A stretch of DNA of 64,000 bases, taken from NCBI GenBank assembly GCA_014871385.1, contig CM026426.1:1129201-1193200 (forward strand), written 5' to 3'. Numbering within the stretch: position 1 is the stretch's first letter; each line of letters starts with the position of its first letter. The DNA is from Ceratodon purpureus. Its lineage: Eukaryota > Streptophyta > Bryopsida > Pseudoditrichales > Ditrichaceae. The notes beneath the pieces are model-generated. The model saw only the letters and a list, made by a program, of their open reading frames with translations. It was not told the DNA's origin and ran no database searches. Below, one piece after another: positions 32,502 through 42,360 of this stretch. The translations under genes were made by a program, and so were the position numbers.

Positions 32502-34467
32502 ATGAGGAGACCCACTCGCAAGTGTAGAGGGAATTCCATGCAGCCTCACGATGGAGCAGATGCAGTGGGCCCAAAGATGTTGGAAACAGGCCCCAGCGAT
32601 GTTGGAGACGGCACTGTTTCTATTGGCAGGGGAGACATTGGCAGCGATGAATTCCAAGAGCCGATTATGTTGGATGGAATTCCGGAAGATCTTCAACAAC
32701 GAATGTATGCTGTGGCGCCCATGCTTAAAGGCCGTGAGGGTGTCTATGACGAGCGATTCTTCACCCTTGTTTGTGGACTTTGTAACCATGGTGTTGAGGT
32801 AGACCAAGTCCAGACGGTGGCAGCTGTTTCTGACGCCGAAATTCTCACAAAGTGGTCGCCTTCATCAGACAAGTACAGGTTTGCAATCGACAACTGTGTT
32901 GACCATGACCAAGCCGCACAGTTCTGTGAGCACTACAGGCTTGTCTATGGAGGCCACCCGACCAACAGTTCCTTTTCTATGAGGTTTTTACGGGCTTGCT
33001 ATGCGACATTTGTGCACAATGTCAAGGTTGATTGGGTGGCAGAGGCTGTGAAGAGGCACAAGATTCGAATGTCCACTAAGTCCCTAAACCGCCACAAATT
33101 GGGCCCTGTGGCAATGCGGGAGCAACTGGCCTCCTTGTGCGCCGTCGTTGCTGCCAACAAAGCGGCAACTTTGGAGTTCAGGAGGAGCTCCTCTAAACGA
33201 CCTAAATTGCCTAAGTTGCAGAGAGATCAGGCTATACGCGAGGTAGAGACAGCCTTGAGAGATAGTTACAAGCTTCAGGAAGAAGCAATGGCTGTCCAAG
33301 ACGATCTGCTGCAGACTGTGATTAAGTTGAAACAAGGACTTCTCTCCAATGGCGAACAGATGACTGCGATTCAAGAGGAGTATAATGAAGCTTATGCAGT
33401 GGCAAATGAGCTGAAACTAAGAGGTACCAACCAGCTGTCCGCTCAGAAGTGGCGTGAGGGAAAGGATTTATTGGAGAGGCTCATTGAAATGTTAGATTCG
33501 CAACAGAAGACGGAGGAATCCATACTAGTCATTGAGACTAGCAAGTTGCCAGAGGCTGCCAATGCAGTTGAGCGAGCAGCTCGTGCCATTGCTGCCAACA
33601 AGGAGAAGTTGCTGAGCCTTCAGAATTTCACCTTGATGCTGCAAACAAGAGCTCCATTTCTGTATCCAACAGGGACGTCATTGCCTGAGTTGCCAACAGA
33701 GTCAAAGTTGAGACTGTGCGCAGGATGTGGGCAACATGGATTTGTAGCGTGTGCTATTGTTGTCGGTTCTTGTGGGTGTGGATTTCATCCAACGTGCATT
33801 GCAGTGTTGCTATAGTTCAAGCGACCCACTTGTCCACGCTGTTGTACGTCCTTCACTGGGGCTTGGATGGCTCAGTTTGGGCTCCCTCTTACACCAGAGA
33901 TGGAGGAGGATGTCTCGACCGTGAAGAAGAGTTTGGAGGCAACAGCTGGTGGAAGTTCAAGTTCGTGTAAGTCACACTTACTACTCCTTGGTATGCCATG
34001 TAGAGTATTTGCATTCTTTGTAGAAATGGCGGCTTCTTGCAATTATTGGCTAACAGTTTTGTTTTCTCACTGGTACAAGGAAAGTGGACGCATTTCAAAA
34101 GGAGTTGGATCTGAAGACTTCAGAACTCCAACAGTTTGCATCTGCACTAGAGGAGAAGAAGGTAGCTCACACTTGTTTGCAAGCTCAGATTATGGCATTG
34201 GAAACAGAGGATGAGCGGCTGAATTCCATGAAGGATGATATGCGGAAAAGGAGCAGACAGTTTGCTACAGCCGGAGAGCTTAAAGAGAAGGCGGGTGTAG
34301 ACAAGGAGCAACGGGAGATCAGCAAAGCGATTGCTGCAAACATCGCCACGTTGGAAGCAGCCCAAGAGGAAGCAATGAAGCTGGCATCAATCATAGAGCG
34401 CGACAGTTCAGCCATCCTATGTTCCCAAGAGCAGCTTCGCCAATTTGAATCGAAACGTGGACAGTAG
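32502..34467 (+). pseudogene. Paralogue B: RING-variant/coiled-coil gene with amber and chimeric 3' end
   Basis: ATG 32502; exon 1 runs to about 33966 (TCGT|GTAAGT), and a second exon starts near 34080. The N-terminal domain matches A and C (MLDGIPEDLQQRM, VYGGHPTNSSFSMRFLRACY), followed by a coiled coil and the finger CAGC ... SCGCGFHPTCI ... CPRC at about 33715-33860. TAG at 33813-33815 falls inside the finger, with spacing between its ligands identical to A and C (11 residues), so the frame is otherwise intact. After the intron the protein resumes with KVDAFQKELDLKTSELQQ and DKEQREISKAIAAN, a segment that in C precedes the finger. Coding similarity stops at 34454, where the inverted-arm sequence begins and supplies the terminal TAG. 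The gene therefore looks rearranged or truncated. Confidence 0.7.
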
Positions 34468-35785
34468 AATGAAGCCAGGGACTCTAGAAATGAAGCACCA
34501 AACAATCATTTTTCTTTATGTAACTGTCTACACCTATTGTATGCTAGGACAGTCTACCAGTGTTTCAGTAGTTTTGTGTTTGGTACACTTGCTATGATCT
34601 TGGCCCTCGGGTGTTTCTTTACCTCTGACTGATGTAGGGTTTTCAGAGACTCTTCAATATTTTAGCACCATTCTCGAATTTGGTACATATCATGGTCACA
34701 TTTTACTTTGAACGTAGATGTCTTGCTTGAACTTCATGCTGGTTTCTGAAGCAATCTTGCAATTGAAAAAGCAAGCACGGTTTGAATTCACATCCTGATC
34801 ATTCTTTTCAATCATCGGCTTTACCACCTAGTTGTCATTTTTGTTTCGAAGTGCTCATACTGTTGAGAATTCAATAGTTCTTCATGTTATCTTGAATTTG
34901 AAATTACTATGTGTAGAATTTTGGAGGTTTAATCTAAACGTGGATGAATTGTAATAATGGACTTATGAGAAAGTATATATTGAATACAGTTCTGATAAAT
35001 CGTAGAGGATGTTGATGTAGAATTTATGTACATTAGCATGCTAAGGCACAAAATAAATGTTTGAAACTATTCGAAGAAAATTAGAAAGCTGGGACTTTTT
35101 ACTTTCTAAACCCTAAAGCTGGGACTTTTTACTTTCTAGAACTTAAAATTTGCCAATAATAAGTAAAAGTGGAAAAGTAAAAGTAAAAGTTTATTTGCAA
35201 ATCAAATTCCAGGTATGAGTGGAAATTGGCCTCTTGAGGATTTACATTGGAGTCTAAAGCTAATGCACAATTACTAATTAATCAAGCAATATTTTACTTG
35301 GAATTAATCATTAATCAAGAAACATTATACTTTTGGTGAATTTTGGCATTGAGATCTTTTAGAAAGATATTTCAGAATTAGTACTGTTGGGAACTCCGGG
35401 AAGTTGAACTGTCCAGGGACTCTTAGATATGGTGAAATGTCAAGGGGCAAAACAATTTACTGAAGGCAGGCGGTGGCAACAAATTTGAATTTTTTTATTT
35501 ATTTTTATTTTTTCTGTATTTTTATCGATTCAATTTGGATATAAGTATAATCACAAAGTTTGAATCATCGATGAAAGCTTTGGTGGCTTGGTGATCCCAG
35601 GCTTCGGGTTCGAACTGTCGTGGCAACCCCAGGGTGCTAGTGCCGGGTTCGAATCCACCCTCCGACACCCACCCCAACACGCTTTCCGATGCGCAGTTGA
35701 TGGTGCAAATTTTCTTTTTTTAAATTTTTTTGTTTTACTTATTCTAAAATATCTCTCTAAAAGATCTCAATGCCAAAATTCACCT
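34454..35785 (+). repeat. Right inverted arm (about 1.33 kb)
   Basis: Reverse-complement partner of 21327-22656, starting at AACGTGGACAGTAG at the 3' end of paralogue B and running to CAAAATTCACCTGCCAC. From about 34898 onward it also forms the first unit of the 924-bp tandem array. Confidence 0.85.
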
Positions 35786-37860
35786 GCCACATAAGATGTT
35801 TGAAATTACTATGTGTAGAATTTGAAATTACTATGTGTAGAATTTTAGAGGTTTAATCCAAACGTGGATGAATTGTAATAATGGACTTATGAGAAAGTAT
35901 ATATTGAATACAGTTCTGATAAATCGTAGAGGATGTTGATGCAGAATTTATGTACATTAGCATGCTAAGGCACAAAATAAATGTTTGAAACTATTCGAAG
36001 AAAATTAGAAAGCTGGGACTTTTTACTTTCTAAACCCTAAAGCTGGGACTTTTTACTTTCTAGAACTTAAAATTTGCCAATAATAAGTAAAAGTGGAAAA
36101 GTAAAAGTAAAAGTTTATTTGCAAATCAAATTCCAGGTATGAGTGGAAATTGGCCTCTTGAGGATTTACATTGGAGTCTAAAGCTAATGCACAATTACTA
36201 ATTAATCAAGCAATATTTTACTTGGAATTAATCATTAATCAAGAAACATTATACTTTTGGTGAATTTTGGCATTGAGATCTTTTAGAAAGATATTTCAGA
36301 ATTAGTACTGTTGGGAACTCCGGGAAGTTGAACTGTCCAGGGACTCTTAGATATGGTGAAATGTCAAGGGGCAAAACAATTTACTGAAGGCAGGCGGTGG
36401 CAACAAATTTGAATTTTTTTATTTATTTTTATTTTTTCTGTATTTTTATCGATTCAATTTGGATATAAGTATAATCACAAAGTTTGAATCATCGATGAAA
36501 GCTTTGGTGGCTTGGTGATCCCAGGCTTCGGGTTCGAACTGTCGTGGCAACCCCAGGGTGCTAGTGCCGGGTTCGAATCCACCCTCCGACACCCACCCCA
36601 ACACGCTTTCCGATGCGCAGTTGATGGTGCAAATTTTCTTTTTTTAAATTTTTTTGTTTTACTTATTCTAAAATATCTCTCTAAAAGATCTCAATGCCAA
36701 AATTCACCTGCCACATAAGATGTTTGAAATTACTATGTGTAGAATTTGAAATTACTATGTGTAGAATTTTAGAGGTTTAATCCAAACGTGGATGAATTGT
36801 AATAATGGACTTATGAGAAAGTATATATTGAATACAGTTCTCATAAATCGTAGAGGATGTTGATGCAGAATTTATGTACATTAGCATGCTAAGGCACAAA
36901 ATAAATGTTTGAAACTATTCGAAGAAAATTAGAAAGCTGGGACTTTTTACTTTCTAAACCCTAAAGCTAGGACTTTTTACTTTCTAGAACTTAAAATTTG
37001 CCAATAATAAGTAAAAGTGGAAAAGTAAAAGTAAAAGTTTATTTGCAAATCAAATTCCAGGTATGAGTGGAAATTGGCCTCTTGAGGATTTACATTGGAG
37101 TCTAAAGCTAATGCACAATTACTAATTAATCAAGCAATATTTTACTTGGAATTAATCATTAATCAAGAAACATTATACTTTTGGTGAATTTTGGCATTGA
37201 GATCTTTTAGAAAGATATTTCAGAATTAGTACTGTTGGGAACTCCGGGAAGTTGAACTGTCCAGGGACTCTTAGATATGGTGAAATGTCAAGGGGCAAAA
37301 CAATTTACTGAAGGCAGGCGGTGGCAACAAATTTGAATTTTTTTATTTATTTTTATTTTTTCTGTATTTTTATCGATTCAATTTGGATATAAGTATAATC
37401 ACAAAGTTTGAATCATCGATGAAAGCTTTGGTGGCTTGGTGATCCCAGGCTTCGGGTTCGAACTGTCGTGGCAACCCCAGGGTGCTAGTGCCGGGTTCGA
37501 ATCCACCCTCCGACACCCACCCCAACACGCTTTCCGATGCGCAGTTGATGGTGCAAATTTTCTTTTTTTAAATTTTTTTGTTTTACTTATTCTAAAATAT
37601 CTCTCTAAAAGATCTCAATGCCAAAATTCACCTGCCACATAAGATGTTTGAAATTACTATGTGTAGAATTTGAAATTACTATGTGTAGAATTTTAGAGGT
37701 TTAATCTAAACGTGGATGAATTGTAATAATGGACTTATGAGAAAGTATATATTGAATACAGTTCTCATAAATCGTAGAGGATGTTGATGCAGAATTTATG
37801 TACATTAGCATGCTAAGGCACAAAATAAATGTTTGAAACTATTCGAAGAAAATTAGAAAA
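34898..37860 (+). repeat. 924-bp tandem array, three full copies plus a partial fourth
   Basis: Units start at about 34898, 35822 and 36746, and a partial fourth runs 37670-37860; landmarks such as GAGGTTTAATC and the tRNA-like block recur at exactly 924 bp. Copies differ by very few bases (for example GTTCTGATAAATCG versus GTTCTCATAAATCG), indicating recent expansion. The identical 68-codon frames in each unit are translations of the tRNA-like block, not genes. Confidence 0.95.
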
Positions 37861-37905
37861 TTTTGAAGTCAGACGAGTCAGTAAAAATACAGAATCAGTT
37901 TTTAC

Positions 37906-38031
37906 GATACTCATCACTTTAAATTTCAAGTCAAACATTAATTTCACAACAACCTCCTAGGCAGTAATTAATCTAAATAATTTGTTTTGCCCCTTAGAGA
38001 TGTCACTAAATCCAAGAGTCCCTCGACAGTT
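37906..38031 (+). repeat. Direct repeat, left copy (about 125 bp)
   Basis: ATCACTTTAAATTTCAAGTC through AGTCCCTCGACAGTT, repeated with few changes at 39099-39219. The two copies bracket an AT-rich coding-like insert. Confidence 0.85.
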
Positions 38032-38260
38032 GGAAACAAAGGCAGACTGTCATCGTTGGAAACAAAGGCAGACTAATTCAAGGCGCTGGAAACAAAGGCA
38101 GACTGATTTAAAGGCGGTGGAAACAAGAACGGTGGAACCGTGAGGCTCTGTCCCCAATAATGATAGTTTATATATATATTTTTTAAATGAAATGAAATTC
38201 AACTTAAAAATAATACAATATTTTATTGAAATGATTTTATCAAATGATAACTAAGTCATT

Positions 38261-39098
38261 TCAATTAATGTTTAAAATTTGGTTTTTCAAATTCTCTATT
38301 TTTTCTACAGAGGGATCTAACACGTAAGTTTTAGTTCCTACAAAAGGAGGGGATTTTATTAAACCTTCTACATTAAAAGTATTTCCAATCAAGATTAAAT
38401 TTCAATCTTGTGGTAAATAACACTCTATTAAGTAATTAAAATTTAATATTCTTCTCTCACTAGAAACGCATTGAACTTCATCTTTAGTAAATATGAGTGG
38501 CAACGGTTCACTTAAAAACTTTAATGGAAAATTTAAAGATGGAGCACTTTGACTTTGGTAAGAAAAAATAAAAATAATTTCGGATTTTTCTTGAAAACAT
38601 ATTGAGTTTTGTTGATTATTATCTTGTAAAATTTCGCCTTCATGTTGTTTAGGATACCCCCAATTGCCTTGCATTATAATATGTTCATCATTTATTTCAA
38701 GATAAGAAAGTATCTCATGTGCAGAGGTGTCTATTGGCAATAAGAGAATTACATTCCAACGTGAAATTGAAGAAGTCCATCTTTTGAAATTTGTTCCAAA
38801 TAAAGTATAATCATTCTTGGACCAATGCCGTCCATTAACTCCTTGGCGTGGTGTATCAAAAACAAATAAAGAATCATTTGAAAGAGCATAGGAAGTTATA
38901 TTAAAGTTTCCAATTTTTGCAAAAATTTCAATGGACTTATTTAAAATAGGACTTTGAATTTTCTCATTCCATGTCCAGAAATTAGAAGAACTTGGAACCA
39001 TTGATTGGTTCAATAAAAATTTATTTGATTTGTAATAATCAGATATGAGTGGAGGAATGTATCTTTCATAATTAGGTAATTCTTTAATTTGTTTAGGT
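38261..39098 (-). pseudogene. AT-rich ORF fragment of foreign character
   Basis: A minus-strand frame opens right at the direct-repeat border (about 39098) without ATG (KQIKELPNYERYIPPL) and runs through NFWTWNEKIQSPILNKSIEI, TPRQGVNGRHWSKNDYTLFG, WGYPKQHEGEIL to TGA 38402-38404. It then continues in the same frame (NLILIGNTFNVEGL) to TGA 38261-38263. The composition is rich in Asn, Ile, Lys, Phe and AT-ending codons, quite unlike neighbouring genes. No family was recognised. Candidates are an organelle-derived piece, a viral or amoeba-like insert, or a diverged transposon gene. It is incomplete at the N-terminus and interrupted. Confidence 0.5.
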
Positions 39099-39219
39099 AA
39101 TCACTTTAAATTTCAAGTCAAACATGAATTTCACAACAACCTCCTACGCAGTAATTAATCTAAATAAATTGTTTTGCCCCTTAGAGATGTCACTAAATCC
39201 AAGAGTCCCTCGACAGTTC
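39099..39219 (+). repeat. Direct repeat, right copy
   Basis: Partner of 37906-38031 in the same orientation. It is followed by the inverted arm-like word CGGAGTTCCCAACAGTACT (39229-39247). Confidence 0.85.
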
Positions 39220-39289
39220 AACTTACCGGAGTTCCCAACAGTACTAATTCTAAAATATCTCTCTAAAAGATCTCAATGCTAAAATACTT

Positions 39290-39486
39290 TATGCTTCATC
39301 AGAATACTTGGGTAATCATTGTTGATGATATATTGGATCAAGGGGGTGGACCAATGACCAGAAAAAACATAATAGACTGATTCAAGACTGATTAAGGTCG
39401 ATGGAAACAAAGGCAAACTAATTCAAGGCGCTGGAAATAAAGGCAGACTGATTTAAAGGCGGTGGAAACAAAGGCTTACACCAAAG
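39290..39486 (-). repeat. Right outer inverted repeat with minisatellite
   Basis: Reverse complement of 20905-21225: CATCAGAATACTTGGGTAAT, GATGATATATTGGATCAAG, then units of GGCAGACTGATTTAAAGGCG and GTGGAAACAAAGG, ending GGCTTACACCAAAG at 39486. Sequence similarity to the left partner stops at this point. Confidence 0.8.
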
Positions 39487-40032
39487 TATAATACTGTTCT
39501 ATACAAGCCGTAAGAAAGGGGATGAAAGTCAACAGGCTACTCCCAGTACTATTCACCTAGTTGACAACGACTGCCCCACTAAGTCTACGGGGGTCATAGG
39601 ACTGTCCCAAGCCGAGTCCATCTCGTTGGCGGCTGCGTTGTGCGCTCCCATCATCTAAATGTACCAACCCCAATTTTTTAAGGTTCAAAACATGGCCTCT
39701 TTGTGGTACATCAACCATTCCCGCCAGATTTAGTGTTGCTTTGCTCTGAACTGTGTCCACCATTGTTTCCACAGTTGTTTCAATCACGTGCTCTGCTTTA
39801 GACTTCTAGCTTGCTGCCGCTCCTTGTTGTCGATCTGGTTGCTGTAGCTTTGTTGTAATCGAGGTAAATAGTTTCCACCATGCCTCCCTTGGGCAAGAGA
39901 ACCCAACGTCCCAACAGAGGAAAAGAGGTTTTGCGAATTGAAGCAATTGATCGTGAGGCAATAGTTGTCAAGTCCGAGGTGCCATCACAGTGTCATACAG
40001 AGTCTACCTCGGAAGCGCCATTTGACTTAGAG

Positions 40033-40037
40033 GGGAT
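40033..40037. repeat. Target-site duplication, left (GGGAT)
   Basis: GGGAT immediately precedes the left LTR (TGTTAC...) and is duplicated at 49160-49164. Five bp is typical for Ty3-type integrase. Confidence 0.9.
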
Positions 40038-40674
40038 TGTTACACTGGGATCTAGGATGGGCGTGTGAGCTTTGGAGAACATGGTAGGCCAGGGAAGTGT
40101 AAGTCCCCTTGGAGTAACCGTACTGAGGGAGATGAATAGGGCAGTGGCTACGAGTAAGTCTAATCATGTAACCCGAGGGTAGTACCAAGGGTAACCTAGT
40201 AACCTCGGATACATTCAAGGGTAGTCAGAATAAGGACGAAATTAAGAGAGTAAGGAATGCCGCACAAGCAAACATAACCACATACAGTTAGGGAGAAACC
40301 AGAGAGTAAGAGGAAGGTAGGCAGGCGTGCACAGTGAGATAGAGCTGAGGAGAGGATACGAGCCCAAACATATCACCAAGAAATTCCTTTACTGAGTAAT
40401 AGAGTAACAGCCCTCATGGGGTTACCATGGAACCCAAGGCCGAGGCCAAGAGTATGCAAAACCAGAGTCTACGCTCTAAGACTGGACTACGACTCGTACA
40501 AAACTAATGAGTGTTCTTTCACTATGGTTCTATGGCTTTATACTGCTGGTATTTCCTAGGTGCCTCGGTAGTACTGCTAGTGTCACCGCTTAGAACTGCA
40601 GTCTCCTATTCTTCTTGACTGCTTCCACGTCTTCCTTGTCTCCTAAATCTTCTGGCCTTCTTGGGCACGTAACA
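40038..40674 (-). repeat. LTR (3' LTR of the minus-strand element)
   Basis: 637 bp, beginning TGTTAC and ending GTAACA. Read against 48523-49159, three differences were found: one CG/CA-type change at about 40567 and two adjacent changes near the right end (GGGCACG versus GGGCGGG). Confidence 0.95.
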
Positions 40675-40719
40675 TTTTGCCGTCGTTTGAAGCTTGCAAT
40701 CCGTCCCTAGATTGCTGGG

Positions 40720-42360
40720 TCATCCACGAGAGCGTCGGTAAGCTAGGCGTCGATCTGGGCGTGTTTCCTCCCTGGGTACCTGTCCTTGGCGGCGAGGGGT
40801 AGCTTGGTCGTGGTACAACGCGGCTATGGCTGCAGCAAAACCTCGGTGAAGTAAGTTGTGCTTCGACCTAGACGTTACTGCGTGCTGGTAGACATCATGG
40901 ACTGTTTTTCCCAAAAGTCGGTTACAAGCAAGGCATTGGACATTCTCTGACTCGGGATTCCCATAGATCAAGACCAGATCAGGTTGGGCAGCAAAGTATT
41001 TTTTGACCTCCCACAAAGCAGTCTCTAATTCCTCTTCTGCCTCGCTATCATCACTGGCCTCGACCTCTAGACTGAATTCTTCCTCAATCCTTTTTAGTGC
41101 GTCTTTATGGTTTTTAATGGGTTTAGAACGGATGTGTACCATGGGCCGAGGCGGACTTGGAGGAGCTGGGGCAGGGATCTGTAGTCTTGGCGATGGCTGT
41201 GGGGTGACCTCGGTGTCGGTCAACATCTCTGGGATATCCACTCGCTCAGCAGGGTTGGCGGGGTCGAGGGGTACAAGAGTTCGAGGATTTCCCTCTGGAA
41301 GCTGAACCACCGGATGAGGAGGTGGAGTCTGCACGGATTCTTGGACTGATAGTATGGTCTCGCGTGGTGGAGAGTTAAACATCTCCAAGTCCATGGACTC
41401 CCAGTCGTGCTCCACACTGTCAAGGTCCAGATTTGCCAGTGCATGGTCAATACATTGGTCGAGAAACTCTTGTGATGGCTCCTGGGTGGTTGGTGGTGTT
41501 TCTTGGAGAAGCCGATAGGCGTGGATTGCCATGAGGCGGGCAGCATCGTGAATCCATGCGCTTTTATTGGCTTCAAAAGTCTCCTTCTCCTGCTCCACTG
41601 CTAGACGCTCTTGGTGAATGCGGGTGAGTTCCTCAGTGGTTGGGGGAGTCTGAGCTGAGGAGCCAATCTTCTGAGTCATAGCCTCGTGAGCCTCGGTAAG
41701 TGCCTTGCAGCGTGCCCTGAATTCCACAATTTGATGCTCCAATTTTTCTGCACGTTCTAGGGCCCCTGTTTTCTCCTTGGTCAGCATGTCCACGTGCTCT
41801 TGAGTTGTTGCCAGCTCCAAATCCTGATTAGCAACCCTGTTTCTCAAATTAGCAAGTGTTTGATTTGCTTCCTCTAACTGCTGTTGGAGTTCCTTCCTTG
41901 CTGCTTCGAGACGAGCTTGCTCCTTGGCTTGGGCGGCTTGGACAGCGAGGTTCAGCTAGCGTTGGTGACGTGCTCCCATGGTTTCCAAGTCCTGCTCCGT
42001 GCTGCTGAGGTAAGTCACCATGGCTTCCATGCAAGCAGTCATGGCTCTGGCCTGTGTGAGGAATTGAGCAGTCCGAGGGCCCTCCGTGGAAACGCTTGCG
42101 GCTGTTGTTAGCGCAACTAGCTCAGTCGTACGCTGACGCTTGCTGGGGCCCAAGGCTGAGGGATCCTGTCGCGGCTTTGCTGCAAGCTCCTTCTGAACAT
42201 CAAGAAATGTCCCTATAAGGGGTGGTTGGTTGTAGCGGCGTGTGAAGGCGAGGAAATGAGCGATATAGGCCGTTAAGAACGGGCCGATGGGGCTGGAGTA
42301 GGTCAAGCTGCGGCAGTGGCCTCGAAGCTGAATCCTGAAGTTCTCATCAACCAGGAGCCC
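40720..42360 (-). CDS. Post-integrase extension: coiled-coil/Pro-rich protein region of the retroelement
   Basis: In the same frame as pol after TGA 42361-42363; contains TAG 41956-41958, and ends with TGA at 40720-40722. The first part (SPIGPFLTAYIAHFLAFTRR) follows on from the pol tail. After the TAG a long heptad-rich coiled coil is seen (LEAARKELQQQLEEANQTL, EHVDMLTKEKTGALERAEKL), then Pro-rich sequence, an acidic segment (VEASDDSEAEEELETALWEV) and a small Cys/His motif (NVQCLACNRLLGKTVHDVYQ, with QHAVTSRSKHNLLHRGF; CxxC...H...H). Not an envelope protein: no signal peptide or membrane segment. Function unknown; similar extra frames occur downstream of integrase in some plant Ty3 elements. 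Confidence 0.7.

Noticed and set aside
35572-35690. A functional tRNA gene
   Set aside because: B-box is perfect but no acceptor stem or cloverleaf could be formed by eye, and two TTCGAA loops are present; better as a tRNA-derived repeat.
35588-37642. Three identical 68-codon frames at 924-bp spacing (and a minus-strand copy at 21198-21527)
   Set aside because: They are translations of the tRNA-like repeat block; no independent coding evidence.
40720-42360. Envelope gene downstream of integrase
   Set aside because: No signal peptide, transmembrane segment or cleavage site; the region is coiled-coil and Pro-rich.
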